From the NCBI GenBank assembly GCA_026713385.1, contig JAPOOP010000634.1, positions 1-37,168 of the forward strand: a stretch of DNA of 37,168 nucleotides. Reading direction: 5' to 3'. The DNA is from Candidatus Poribacteria bacterium. GTDB lineage: Bacteria > Poribacteria > WGA-4E > WGA-3G. The translations under genes were made by a program, and so were the position numbers. The notes beneath the pieces were generated by a model. The model was given only the letters and a program-made list of their open reading frames with translations, searched no databases and was not told the origin of the DNA. Every line of letters begins with the position of its first letter. The stretch's first letter is position 1. Positions 15,915 to 26,100 of the stretch are shown here, piece by piece.

Positions 15915-17591
15915 ATGTTTAGACTCAGCCCCACACTGCGTAACCCTGTACGGGTAATTTTGGTTTTAGCAGTTCTTATTGTCGCCGCGGGTGTTATCAT
16001 TGACCGGGATACCAATGAGTTCACGCTACAGACTGCCGTCGGACAAACGAACGATACACTTCAAACATCAAAAGATTTCCAGCACTTGGAACGCGCAAAT
16101 CGAGCATTTATTGATTTGGTAGCGCGGACGCGTCCTGCTGTTGTTCAAATTACAACGAAAACACAACGGAGAATCATAACTTCGGAAAGACGGCAAACTA
16201 CCCCGGAGCAAGAAGAGCAATTTAGAGACTTTTTTGGAGATGAGTTCTTCAGACGCTTTTTTCAAGAACGAGAAGAAGAGCCGCGCGAGCGACAAGTCCC
16301 ACCGTCCCTACGTAGATCCCCGAATCCGGACCCCGTTAGGGGTGTTGGCTCTGGGGTAATTGTCAGTGACGATGGCTATATCCTTACCAATAACCACGTC
16401 ATTGAGCGGAGCGATGAAATCACAGTCACCTTATCAAATGGAAAAGAATATACAGCGGAGTTAGTTGGACGCGATGCCGCCGGGACCGAAGTCAGTGGTA
16501 CCGATTTGGCAGTTCTCAAAATTGACGCGGAAGGACTATCAACCCTTCCATTTGGCGATTCGGATCAACTTGAAGTTGGCGAATGGGTGATTGCGATCGG
16601 AACTCCACTTAATTTTTCTCAAACTGTGACACGAGGAATCGTGAGTGCGAAAGGGCGACCTGGATTTTTCAGCGGTATTAAGTACGGTAATTTCATACAA
16701 ACCGATGCCCCGATCAATCGAGGGAATAGCGGCGGTGCCTTGATTAATATCCGCGGCGAATTGGTTGGAATTAATACTGCTATTGTCACCGGCGGTCTTT
16801 CCATGGGAAATATCGGTATCGGCTTCGCTGTTCCGAGTAAAATGGCACAACAGGTCTTACCGCAACTTATTAAGCATGGCAAAGTTGAGCGCGGTTGGCT
16901 CGGTATTGGAATGAGACCTGTCGATGCTGATTTGGCGGGAAAACTAAACTTTGACGCACCTCGTGGTGCTCTTGTCAGTGGCGTTAGCAAAGAGAGTCCC
17001 GCAGACAAAGCCGGAATTCGACGTTGGGATGTCATTGTTGAATTTAATGGCGAAACAATTCGAGATACTGATCATCTGATGCATGTTGTAGCGGCAACAG
17101 AGATCGGTAAATCCGTTGAAGTAATAGTGCTCCGAGGGGACAATCAAGAAAAGCGGTTGACAGTCAAATTGGGCAAACGGACCGAAGAGGTTATTGCCAA
17201 GCTCAACTCTGAGTTAGACAAAACCGATAATATGCAGTCAGAACTTAAAGGATCATCGCTAAACCGTGATGAACAGCAAGAAGCATTCGCTGGACTTCAT
17301 GTTCAGAACCTGACTCCCGTGATTGCTGAGCGTTACGGTTACGCGTCAGATGAGAAAGGTGTAGTCGTCACACAGGTTGAAAGTGGGAGCAATGCAGAGA
17401 AAAAAGGGGTCGTCTCCGGATCTCTCATTCAAGAAATGGAGTGGACCTCGATTGACGACCTTGAGACATATTCTCGTCTTGTGGAGCAACTCACAAACGA
17501 AAATAAAAAGCAGGTGCTTCTCTATGTTAAGTCGCCCAATGGACAAGGAGGCGCGTATGTTACAATTAAAGTTTCCACATCAGACAGATAA
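15915..17591 (+). CDS. HtrA/Deg-type periplasmic serine protease with two PDZ domains
   Basis: This is a trypsin-fold protease for quality control of envelope proteins. I start at ATG 15915 (558 residues), with GGAGGT 8 nt upstream; the longer frame from 15795 has no such site. An N-terminal membrane anchor or signal (residues 10-30) is followed by a charged linker rich in E and R (about 90-135). The protease domain has His161 (LTNNHVI), Asp197 (GTDLAVLKI) and Ser272 (INRGNSGGALI). PDZ1 is at about 320-405 (GWLGIGMRPV) and PDZ2 at about 460-550 (FAGLHVQNLTP). It could be named degP or degQ, but I cannot choose between them. Confidence 0.94.
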   Translation: MFRLSPTLRNPVRVILVLAVLIVAAGVIIDRDTNEFTLQTAVGQTNDTLQTSKDFQHLERANRAFIDLVARTRPAVVQITTKTQRRIITSERRQTTPEQEEQFRDFFGDEFFRRFFQEREEEPRERQVPPSLRRSPNPDPVRGVGSGVIVSDDGYILTNNHVIERSDEITVTLSNGKEYTAELVGRDAAGTEVSGTDLAVLKIDAEGLSTLPFGDSDQLEVGEWVIAIGTPLNFSQTVTRGIVSAKGRPGFFSGIKYGNFIQTDAPINRGNSGGALINIRGELVGINTAIVTGGLSMGNIGIGFAVPSKMAQQVLPQLIKHGKVERGWLGIGMRPVDADLAGKLNFDAPRGALVSGVSKESPADKAGIRRWDVIVEFNGETIRDTDHLMHVVAATEIGKSVEVIVLRGDNQEKRLTVKLGKRTEEVIAKLNSELDKTDNMQSELKGSSLNRDEQQEAFAGLHVQNLTPVIAERYGYASDEKGVVVTQVESGSNAEKKGVVSGSLIQEMEWTSIDDLETYSRLVEQLTNENKKQVLLYVKSPNGQGGAYVTIKVSTSDR

Positions 17592-17635
17592 TTAACACGG
17601 TGCCCCCGTTATATTGTGTGTTCACGGATTAATGC

Positions 17636-17664
17636 TTGACGGATAGTTATTTTTGCGGTATACT
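17636..17664 (+). promoter_or_regulatory. Strong promoter upstream of the MDR dehydrogenase
   Basis: TTGACG (17636-17641) and TATACT (17659-17664) are spaced by exactly 17 nt. Transcription should start near 17671, 42 nt before the chosen ATG. The promoter is covered by a perfect 13-bp inverted repeat (17641-17682). Confidence 0.7.
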
Positions 17665-17682
17665 CCCTGAAAATAACTATCC
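17641..17682. promoter_or_regulatory. Candidate operator: 13-bp inverted repeat around the -10 box
   Basis: GGATAGTTATTTT (17641-17653) and AAAATAACTATCC (17670-17682) are perfect inverted copies 16 nt apart, centred on the -10 box. The left arm lies upstream of the predicted transcription start, so it is not in the RNA. This favours a protein-binding site (repressor or activator dimer) over an RNA hairpin. No regulator gene is adjacent. Confidence 0.55.
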
Positions 17683-17712
17683 TTTATTATATTGATGAGG
17701 TCCAGGTTGGAG

Positions 17713-18714
17713 ATGAAAGCACAACGGGTTGTATGGCCCGATCGCGCTAAAGTTGACGTTGAGACGTTTATGCTACCGCCTGTCGGGGATGATGAAGTTC
17801 TCGTTGCAACAGAATGCACACTCATCAGTCCTGGCACGGAACGCGCGTTTTTATTAGGGCTTCCGAATGCCCAAGGAAGATACCCAACCCGTCCGGGTTA
17901 TAGTAATATCGGCACGGTGGTAGATACCGGAAAATCAATTACTGATTGTGAAGTGGGGGACCGCGTTGCTTCAACGCAGGGACATACCAGCCACTTTGTG
18001 ACTTCGCCAAGCCGCTTGCTAAAGATAACGTCCGCCGATGTTCCAGCCGAAGAGGCGGTTTTCTTTAATCTCGGCGCGATTGCGCTGCAAGGTGTCCGAA
18101 AAGCGCGGATAGAGTTAGGAGAAGCGACCCTAATTTTGGGACAAGGACTTATCGGGTTGTCGGCGATGCAACTCTCGAAATTGAGTGGCGCATTGCCGCT
18201 TATTGCGGCAGATCTTACCGACAGTCGCCTTGAGATTTCCAAAAGAGTTGGAGCAGATTACACCTTCAATCCAGAAGATGCTGATTTCGCTGAACAGTTA
18301 GGTGATGCGACTAAAGGCGAGGGACCCGCAATTGTTATTGAAGCCACGGGACACCCTGATGCAATCAGCACCGCTTTAGATGTTGCGGGACGGGATGCGC
18401 GAGTCGTATTGCTGGCAAGTACTCGTGGAGAAACACCGAGTGTAAACTTCTATCGCGATGTACATAAAAAAGGGCTCATTCTGTATGGCGCACACAATTC
18501 TATCCGCCCGCGTCAAGAGTCCTCACCGAATTTCTGGACGCTTGAAGAGGATAGTTTCTTGATGTTATCGCTCATCGCGCAGAAACGGTTCAACGTTATT
18601 CCGTTGATTAGCCATCGCGTCCCCGGAGAAAATGCAGCAAAAGCATATCAACTTCTCATGGAGTGGAACCCCGGCTTACTCGGTGTTGTTCTTCAATGGA
18701 ACAATAACATATAG
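17713..18714 (+). CDS. Medium-chain dehydrogenase/reductase (zinc-type alcohol dehydrogenase superfamily)
   Basis: The 333-residue protein has the GroES-like N-terminal part (EVLVATECTLISPGTERAFLLG, GYSNIGTVVDTG, VGDRVASTQGHTSHFV) and a Rossmann domain with LILGQGLIGLSAMQLSKLSGA. The usual CGxCGTD zinc-site segment is replaced by ISPGTERA, and there is no four-Cys structural zinc loop. It therefore belongs to the divergent branch that includes BchC-like dehydrogenases; catalytic zinc is doubtful. The substrate is unknown. I use ATG 17713; an in-frame ATG at 17692 would add seven residues. Its promoter and candidate operator suggest single-gene, inducible expression. Confidence 0.85.
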   Translation: MKAQRVVWPDRAKVDVETFMLPPVGDDEVLVATECTLISPGTERAFLLGLPNAQGRYPTRPGYSNIGTVVDTGKSITDCEVGDRVASTQGHTSHFVTSPSRLLKITSADVPAEEAVFFNLGAIALQGVRKARIELGEATLILGQGLIGLSAMQLSKLSGALPLIAADLTDSRLEISKRVGADYTFNPEDADFAEQLGDATKGEGPAIVIEATGHPDAISTALDVAGRDARVVLLASTRGETPSVNFYRDVHKKGLILYGAHNSIRPRQESSPNFWTLEEDSFLMLSLIAQKRFNVIPLISHRVPGENAAKAYQLLMEWNPGLLGVVLQWNNNI

Positions 18715-18849
18715 GTTTTCTAACGATTTCTTCTGAACTGCTGTGTTTTGTTGCTTGGCATTCTAATCGAGGAAAAACTGTTAATAACCCAGAAACGGTT
18801 CAACTTAACCAAAAACTACCCTTTTAATTAATATACAAAAGCGCACAGC

Positions 18850-18930
18850 TTGAACGGAGTAGAAGGCGGACCTATGAAAGGAACGTGAAAATCCAACCCA
18901 CGGACCTTAACCGCAAGGAATAATTAAAAA
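18850..18930 (+). repeat. Leader repeat, copy E (short, upstream of fusA)
   Basis: The stretch has GTAGAAGGCGGACCTATG, GAACGTGAAAATCC and the ending AACCGCAAGG plus an A/T-rich run that abuts the fusA ATG. The ending is the same as in the proS copy, and the middle resembles copies B and D. The CGTAGCCTGC part is missing. Confidence 0.6.
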
Positions 18931-21087
18931 ATGGCACGCGAATATCCGATTGAAAACGTGCGCAATATTGGCATTGCAGCGCACATTGATGCTGGCAAAA
19001 CAACGACGACCGAACGGATTCTTTTCTACACCGGTAAAAAGCATAAGATCGGTGCGGTGGATGATGGTACTGCTGAGATGGATTGGATGGTGCAGGAACG
19101 AGAACGCGGCGTAACGATTACTGCCGCCGCGACGACCTGCTTCTGGCAAGAACATGCAATTCACCTTATTGATACACCCGGACATGTCGATTTCACAGTG
19201 GAAGTGGAACGCTCCTTGCGAGTTTTGGATGGTGCGATTGCCCTTTTTTGCGCTGTCGGCGGGGTCGAGCCACAATCAGAGACGGTTTGGCACCAAGCTG
19301 AACGCTACGAAGTGCCACGCATCGTCTTCGTTAATAAGATGGATAGGGTTGGCGCAAATTTCACTCGCGTTTTGAAAATGATGCAGGAACAGTTAGGTGC
19401 CAACCCACTCCCCCTCCAATTACCGATGGGTGAAGGTGCCGATTTCACTGGTGTTATTGATTTAGTGACCCAGAAGGCGATGCGTTGGGATACAACCGAC
19501 CTCGGGCAGACGTCCGTGGAAACAGAGATTCCACCTGAATTTCAAGATGAAGTGGCACAAGCACGGGAAGCCCTCTATGAGAGTGTTGCTGTCGAAGATG
19601 AGGCATTGCTTGAAAAATACTTGGGGGGTGAAGAAATAACCCATGGCGAGTTACTAACGGTTATCCGCGCAGCTACATTGCAAGGGCACCTCTTTCCGGT
19701 GCTTTGTGGCAGCTCTTTAAAGAATCAAGGCGTTCAACCTCTATTAGATGCGGTAATTGATTTTCTGCCGTCCCCTGTTGACGTTCCTCCTATTGAAGGG
19801 ACTGTGCCACATTCCGCTTCTGGTGGTGCGCGTTCCAAGCACGCGAAAAAGGTATCCGCAGAGCAGAATATAGTGACACGCCTCGCAAATGACAATGCCC
19901 GATTTTCGGCGTTGGCATTTAAAGTGGCAAGCCATCCAACAGTAGACAAACTTGTATACTGTCGTATCTATTCAGGTGTGCTCAAGCGTGGGGAGGTCGT
20001 CTATAACGTCCGTTCCGAAAAACGGGAGCGGATTAACCGTATCCTACAGATGCACGCCAATAAAGAGGCAGTCTGTGATGCCGCTTACGCCGGTGATATT
20101 GTTGCCCTCGTTGGACTCAAGGATACCAAGACCGGAGATACTTTGACCGACCCGAGAGAGCCTATCCTGTTAGCATCCATCACTTTCCCGGATCCGGTTA
20201 TTTCAATTGCCATTGAACCTGAGCGTGCAAGCGATGCTGATGCATTGGAAGAAACGCTCGAAAAATTGATGGATGAGGACCCAACCTTCACTGTGGGAAT
20301 CGACAAAGAAACCGGACAACGGATTATCTCTGGTATGGGTGAACTCCATTTAGAGGTTCTCACAGACCGCATGATACGGGAATTCGGGGTCAATGCTCGG
20401 GTAAGCAAACTGCAGGTAGCGTATCGTGAAACTATCAGTGCGCTTGCAGAGGCTCGCGGGACACATATCCATAAAACAGATGAAGAGGGTATATATGGTG
20501 ATGTACTACTAACGGTTGAGCCGTTAGCGCGTGGTGAAGGATTTCAGTTTGAAGATAACACAGATGAAACTCAGATCCCGCGACAGTACGTCCCGTTCAT
20601 TGAGAAGACATTGGAAGGTGCTATGGGGACAGGTCCCCGCATCGGATATCCGATGCAGGACGTGAAGGTTACACTCACGGGTGGTTCCTACGACCCAACG
20701 GATTCTTCGGAAGTAGCGTTTGAAGCGGCAGCAGTCTTGGCATTTGAAAATGCGACCAGAAAGGCGAATCCTTTGTTGTTAGAACCAATTATGCGGATGC
20801 ATATTACTATTCCTGATGAGCATATTGGCAAAGTCATTGGTGACCTGAATTCACGTCGGGCACAGATTAATGAGAGCACAACCCAAGATGCATCCGATAC
20901 AGGACGCTCGTTGCAATCAACACAAAACGTCATCAATGCTTTTATACCGCTTTCAGAGACGTTTCAGTATACAACACGACTCCGTTCAATGACACAGGGA
21001 CGTGGGGCATTTACATTGGAATTTTCACATTATGAAGTCGTGCCGTCGGCTCTGGCACCGGGCTTGAATCGTGTCAGTTCGGCGTAG
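18931..21087 (+). CDS. fusA: Translation elongation factor G
   Basis: EF-G drives ribosome translocation with GTP. The 718-residue protein has G1 AHIDAGKT (17-24), G2 [11 protein letters not shown]3 DTPGH and G4 NKMD, then domain II (FSALAFKV), domain III ([12 protein letters not shown]), domain IV ([24 protein letters not shown]) and domain V ([14 protein letters not shown]). At the tip of domain IV the usual GSYHDVDSSE reads [10 protein letters not shown], so the conserved His is Asp588. No rpsL, rpsG or tuf is next to it. It may be a second EF-G paralogue instead of the main one. The start follows leader-repeat copy E. It converges on the P1 peptidase gene, six bases away. Confidence 0.92.
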   Translation: MAREYPIENVRNIGIAAHIDAGKTTTTERILFYTGKKHKIGAVDDGTAEMDWMVQERERGVTITAAATTCFWQEHAIHLIDTPGHVDFTVEVERSLRVLDGAIALFCAVGGVEPQSETVWHQAERYEVPRIVFVNKMDRVGANFTRVLKMMQEQLGANPLPLQLPMGEGADFTGVIDLVTQKAMRWDTTDLGQTSVETEIPPEFQDEVAQAREALYESVAVEDEALLEKYLGGEEITHGELLTVIRAATLQGHLFPVLCGSSLKNQGVQPLLDAVIDFLPSPVDVPPIEGTVPHSASGGARSKHAKKVSAEQNIVTRLANDNARFSALAFKVASHPTVDKLVYCRIYSGVLKRGEVVYNVRSEKRERINRILQMHANKEAVCDAAYAGDIVALVGLKDTKTGDTLTDPREPILLASITFPDPVISIAIEPERASDADALEETLEKLMDEDPTFTVGIDKETGQRIISGMGELHLEVLTDRMIREFGVNARVSKLQVAYRETISALAEARGTHIHKTDEEGIYGDVLLTVEPLARGEGFQFEDNTDETQIPRQYVPFIEKTLEGAMGTGPRIGYPMQDVKVTLTGGSYDPTDSSEVAFEAAAVLAFENATRKANPLLLEPIMRMHITIPDEHIGKVIGDLNSRRAQINESTTQDASDTGRSLQSTQNVINAFIPLSETFQYTTRLRSMTQGRGAFTLEFSHYEVVPSALAPGLNRVSSA

Positions 21088-21093
21088 CGAATT

Positions 21094-22275
21094 TCAACGT
21101 ACGTGTGCTTTCATCACCGTTTGCAGTTCAGCCAACGGAATCGCGTACATCGTTCTGCCGTTGCGCCCGGTAGTTGTGGTTGCCATTGTCATGGAATTGA
21201 CGATAGCCTCCTCAGTGGCTTCGATAACTGCTTGAAAGAGTGAATTTAGCCGTCCATTTACGAGCATCTGGACTTGGAAGGTGCCAGTCTCGGTCCGACT
21301 GGGAAAAACGTTCGCAGTTGAAAACGCGATGACGAACTCCCCACTACCGTCTGTACTCGGTGTACCTGTGCGAGCAAGCCCATGTGTAGCGCGCATCGCT
21401 AACTGTTTCAATTGACGGTGTGTCAACGGGGCATCCGTTGCGATAACAATAATGAACGAGCCATCTCTACCCAGTTTCGGTGGAGATCCGATAATTTCCT
21501 CACCGACAGCGACACCATCGATTCGTAGTTGCGAACGACGACCACCGTTAGAATTAACAAGGACACCTACTGCCCATCCACCGCGTTCTTCAGGTAGGAC
21601 GCGGGAAGCGGTGCCAATACCGGCTTTGAAACCGTAACATCGCATGCCAGTGCCACCGCCAACGCTTCCTTCGGTTACAGGACCGTCAGCGGCATTCTCA
21701 ATCGCTTCAATCGCATGTTGTGCTGTGACATGGAGTCCGCTGATATCGTTCAAACCACCATCGTAGCACTCCGCCACAATTGGCAGCACAATGTTATTGT
21801 CTGGATACCGTTTCACAATGTAACGTACAACACCGTCATGGACTGCCCCGACACTGAGTGTATTTGTGAGCAAAATAGGAGATTCAATCCACCCGGCTTG
21901 ATTGATGCGGGCGATGCCGGTTGCTTCACCATTGCCATGAATGACATGTGCCGCGCCGAATAGGCGTGCTGTCCAAATATCATCACTCGGCAGGATGGCG
22001 GTAACACCCGTCCGAATTGAATCACCTTCGTTCAGAGTGACATGTCCGACTTTCACCCCCGCTACGTCGGTGATGGCATTGTGTGTGCCGGTCGGAATGG
22101 TCCCGATCTGGATACCGATATCGCGTGCCCGCGCACGATGATTTGGATCTGTGACTTCAGCATTGATGCTCCATAAAGAATATGTCCAAAAAGCACCAGT
22201 GAGAACGACGAGGAACAGCATTTTTGTGTAGTACGAGAATATGGGACCTTGCATCTTTTTAAGAAATTTCTTCAT
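21094..22275 (-). CDS. P1-family peptidase (DmpA/BapA-type aminopeptidase), membrane-anchored or secreted
   Basis: These N-terminal nucleophile-like enzymes cleave themselves before a Ser and act as D- or beta-aminopeptidases. The 393-residue protein has an N-terminal hydrophobic segment (about 18-36), then TGTHNAITDVAGVKVGH, HGNGEATG, TNTLSVGAVHDGVV, VAECYDGGLND, VGGGTGM and GRDGSFIIVIATDAPL, where cleavage is expected between Gly272 and Ser273. The substrate is unknown. The start overlaps the end of the upstream DUF4416 gene by 17 nt, so the two are co-transcribed. It meets fusA tail to tail. Confidence 0.88.
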   Translation of the reverse strand: MKKFLKKMQGPIFSYYTKMLFLVVLTGAFWTYSLWSINAEVTDPNHRARARDIGIQIGTIPTGTHNAITDVAGVKVGHVTLNEGDSIRTGVTAILPSDDIWTARLFGAAHVIHGNGEATGIARINQAGWIESPILLTNTLSVGAVHDGVVRYIVKRYPDNNIVLPIVAECYDGGLNDISGLHVTAQHAIEAIENAADGPVTEGSVGGGTGMRCYGFKAGIGTASRVLPEERGGWAVGVLVNSNGGRRSQLRIDGVAVGEEIIGSPPKLGRDGSFIIVIATDAPLTHRQLKQLAMRATHGLARTGTPSTDGSGEFVIAFSTANVFPSRTETGTFQVQMLVNGRLNSLFQAVIEATEEAIVNSMTMATTTTGRNGRTMYAIPLAELQTVMKAHVR

Positions 22276-22807
22276 TTTCTAATTGATTCCTATAGATTCT
22301 GCGGATGTGGTTAAAAGCAGCGATGTATGTTGGTAATCGGTAATCGGGATAACTCCACTCCAACGGTTGAAACGTTTTGCGGTAAAAGCGGAGTGTAATT
22401 TCGGCATAAATACCGTCGCTGAGGTAGATACGATGGGCATGGTTTTTCGTTGACGCAAGCACCAGTTTTGCCATGGAAATGTACCCCGCGTCCAAATTGA
22501 CACGCCGCGCGTCTCCGTCGGACTTTTTTATACCAAAAACTTGCTCCATGCTATTTGTGAACAACTTCATTTCTGCCAACGTACCGGCATCGATAAGTCT
22601 TTCAAAACTGATAAATTGTCGTTGGATGTCTGACCCCATTTCAGTCTCGTAAAAGACTGTGCCCATGAAAGGCATCAATTCACTTTTGTAATCAATGGGT
22701 CCAAGGCGATGTGTCAGTTCTGCATAAACGGTTGGTAGGAGACTGGGTTCCACTGTCAACACACTGATGATTGCCTTAACTGGTAGCGGTGTTGTGATTG
22801 CTCCCAT
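22259..22807 (-). CDS. DUF4416 family protein
   Basis: The 182-residue protein shows the DUF4416 pattern: a short N-terminal strand, LGPIDYKSELMPFMGTVFYETEMG, FISFERLIDAGTLAEMKLFTN, RRVNLDAGYISMAKLVLAST, HRIYLSDGIYAEITLRFY and WSYPDYRLP. The family has no known function. I use ATG 22807, which has GGAGG 5 nt upstream; the longer frame to 22900 lacks such a site. It overlaps the P1 peptidase gene by 17 nt and is divergent from rpoB, with about 370 nt between them. Confidence 0.85.
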   Translation of the reverse strand: MGAITTPLPVKAIISVLTVEPSLLPTVYAELTHRLGPIDYKSELMPFMGTVFYETEMGSDIQRQFISFERLIDAGTLAEMKLFTNSMEQVFGIKKSDGDARRVNLDAGYISMAKLVLASTKNHAHRIYLSDGIYAEITLRFYRKTFQPLEWSYPDYRLPTYIAAFNHIRRIYRNQLENEEIS

Positions 22808-23025
22808 GTTATCCTCCAGAGCCCAAAATCTATCGCATAACCTTAAAATCCGCACCACGATCCTTGACAGTATGAACTTCAAGTTTATCGAGCGTAACAA
22901 ATTGCGTTTAACGTATCAACGCTTCATTTATTGCTTAGAATTTTATATAAAACTGCGATTTTTGGGATCAGTATCCTGCATTATCGCATTAAATTGCAAA
23001 AAAATGTAATTTTTTTATTTTTTTC

Positions 23026-23054
23026 TTGACATCTCGCGAAATATAGTATATAAT
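23026..23054 (+). promoter_or_regulatory. Consensus sigma70 promoter of rpoBC
   Basis: TTGACA (23026-23031) and TATAAT (23049-23054) are both perfect and spaced by 17 nt, preceded by a T-rich run (23009-23025) like an UP element. Transcription should start near 23061, giving a leader of about 117 nt before the rpoB GTG. Confidence 0.85.
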
Positions 23055-23105
23055 ACTCTGTTATGCTATGTCACCATATTAAGACGGAAAAGCAGTTAAA
23101 GAAGC

Positions 23106-23132
23106 AGACTTTTTCAAATCTTTCAAAAGTCT
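23106..23132 (+). promoter_or_regulatory. Stem-loop in the rpoB leader
   Basis: AGACTTTT and AAAAGTCT make an 8-bp perfect stem with an 11-nt loop inside the predicted leader. It has no following T-run, so it is not a clear terminator. It could serve autoregulation or message stability. Confidence 0.35.
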
Positions 23133-23177
23133 ATTTGTAAACTGCGTAACCACCGCCAAGTAGGGAGACTTCATTCA

Positions 23178-26100
23178 GTGAACAAAAAGCCCAACCAGAA
23201 CAATAAGAGAATTTCTTTTGCCAAAACGCAGGTTCGGACCCCGCTCCCGAACCTTATAGAGACCCAAAAACTTGCATATGATGCCTTCTTACGACGAAAT
23301 GTCCCACCCAATGAACGTCCGGAAAGTGGCCTCCAAGCGGTGTTTAAGGAAGTATTTCCGATTCGCGACTTTTCGGAGGTTAACAGTCTTGAATTTGTCA
23401 GTTATAGCCTTGGCATACCGAAATATACGCTCCAAGAATGTGTTGCGCGTGGTGTAACATATCAAGTCTCCCTTACTGCCCGTATTATGCTTGTCTTGCG
23501 TGAGGCAGACTCGGACGCAGATGAACCTCATGTTGTAGATATTCGCGAATCTGATGTGTATCTCGGCGAAGTCCCTTTAATGACTGAGAATGGCAGTTTC
23601 ATTGTCAATGGTAGCGAGCGTGTGATCGTGAGTCAGCTGCACCGTTCACCGGGTGTGATTTTTCTTGAAAAATCATTGCCGACGGGGCGGACCACACCGA
23701 CTGCCCAAATTATCCCGTATCGAGGGGCATGGGTTGAATTTGAAATAGACGCTAAAGATCAGATTTACGTCCGCATTGACAAACGTAGAAAGCTACCTGC
23801 TACTGTGCTACTTCGGGCACTCGGTTGGGGGTCAGACGCGGATATCCTGAAACTTTACGCCAAGACGGAACGACTTGTGCTTGCTGGATGGCAGATTACC
23901 CATGTAGAAGGACCAGCAAAGCAACTCAAATCAGGTGATTTGTTAGATGCGGCGGATTTCCGACAAGCCAGTAAGGATTACCCTGACCTTGAAGTAGAGA
24001 GATGTTATCGAGTTACAGAAGTAACTGATAAAGACTGCCCACTGGAAATTGGACAAGAACTTACATATAAGGATCGTACGAACCTTCGCAGAAAATGGAA
24101 AGGCTTTGAAACTGAGCTTTTTCGGCGTGTTGTGGACACCCACAATAGTGGGTGTGAACTCATCCCCGAACAAGTGCTAACGAACTCAGAATACGAAGAG
24201 GCGCGTGCCCGCTACGGCAACAAAGCGTTCACAGCTGAACAGATTGTATCCCAAGATAGCCACGAAAGCGTCGGTAGGGTCTGTGCTGAAGACATTATCA
24301 ACCCAGAAACTGACGAAGTGCTCCTCACAGCGAATACGTTGTTGACTGAAACAGAATTGGAACGCCTCGGCGAGGCTGGCGTTGAGGCGCTCACAGTCCT
24401 GGACGTGGAAGATTGCCAGCACATCCGATTTTTACGGAATACGTTGGAACGCGACCGGCAGGCGGACTATGAGGTCCCTTATGGTGTAAAGGGTGCCTTA
24501 CAAGATGCCGCACTGCTTACGATTTTCCGCACGCTGAGACCCGGAGATCCTGCCGGTATAGAGAACGCTCGTAAACACCTTTCATGGTTGCTCTTTGACG
24601 CGCACCGATACGATTTAGGTGTCGTTGGACGGTACAAACTGAATCGCAAATTCAAAAATATTCCCATTTATGGTGAGCAACCTGAAGAGACTTTGCGCAC
24701 GCTCCGTCCCGAAGATATTGCCGCTACGGTAGATTATCTTCTTAAAGTCCACAATGGGATTGCTCCAAAAGATGATCTCGATCATCTTGGTAATCGCCGC
24801 GTGCGTGTTATCGGTGAACTCCTCGAAAACCAGTTCCGAATGGGTTTATTTCAGATTCGTAGAACCACGCGCGAACGCTTGAGTACCGACAACGATATCG
24901 CGAAGGTCGTCCCGTCTTCACTCATCAACCCGAAACCGCTGATGATGGCACTCCGGGAATTCTTTGGATCGAACCAACTGTCCCAGTTTATGCAACAGAT
25001 TAATCCATTGGATGAATTGACGCATAAGCGTCGTATCTCAGCGATTGGTCCAGGTGGACTTCACCGAGATAGGGCAACAGCAGCTGTTCGAGATGTGCAT
25101 CGAACACACTATGGTCGCGTCTGCCCCTTGGAGACGCCTGAGGGTCCGTCAATCGGTCTCATCGTTTCGTTGGCGTGTTATGGGCGGATAAATCCTTACG
25201 GCTTTATAGAAACTCCGTATCATAAGGTTGAAAAAGGTGCGGAGTTAGGTCCAGTGGAATATCTCACAGCAGATAGTGAGGATACTGCGTACATTGCTGC
25301 AAAGGCGGCTCCGCGCAATGGTGAACAAACTGGAAACGGTGAAGCAACCGTTTCTGAGTATGCGCTACCTGTCCGAAGTGGCGAAGATGTACTGGCGCTT
25401 CCGATGGAAAAAGTGGACTATATCGGAGTTTCCCCGCAGCAGATAGTTGGCATTTCTGCCGCGCTTGTTCCGTTTCTGGAACACGAGGACGCAAACCGTG
25501 CCTTGATGGGTGCGAATCACCAACGTCAAGCTGTGCCGCTTGTCCGTCCAGAAGCACCGCTCGTTGGAACGGGGATGGAAGCACCGGCTGCACTGTATTC
25601 AGGCGCACTCATCACCGCTAAGCGATCCGGTACCGTCACAAGTGTTTCAGCCGAGGAGATTCTCATCTATACTGGCGAAACGCTTCATCATGACAAGGGT
25701 GAAAATACGTTCAGCGAAATGGGCTACGATGTCTACAAACTCCAGACCTTCAAACGGAGTAACAGCGGCACCTGTATCCACCAGCGCCCCATCGTTGCAG
25801 TGGGCGATGAAGTTGAAGCAGGACAAGTTATTGTAGATGGCACATCTACAGAGAATGGTGAACTCGCTCTTGGACGGAATGTGCTGTGTGCTTATATGCC
25901 CTGGGGTGGTCATAACTACGAAGACTCTATTCTGATAAGTGAAACGCTCATCAAGGAAGATACCTTCACTTCCATCCACATTGAGGAATTTGAGGTGGAG
26001 GCACGTGAAACGAAAGTGGGCCCGGAGGAAATCACTCGTGATATCCCGAACGTCAGCGAGCAACGGCTCACACAACTGGATGAAGAGGGTATTATTCGCG

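Larger units (their letters stand above)
22808..23177. other. Divergent intergenic region between DUF4416 gene and rpoB
   Basis: This A/T-rich stretch holds the rpoB promoter at 23026-23054 and an rpoB leader of roughly 117 nt. In the leader AGACTTTT (23106-23113) pairs with AAAAGTCT (23125-23132). I cannot place a convincing promoter for the DUF4416 gene. There is no sign of rplJ or rplL. Confidence 0.6.

Noticed and set aside
17601-17640. A terminator after the HtrA-like gene
   Set aside because: Only a short ACGG/CCGT stem without a T-run is visible.
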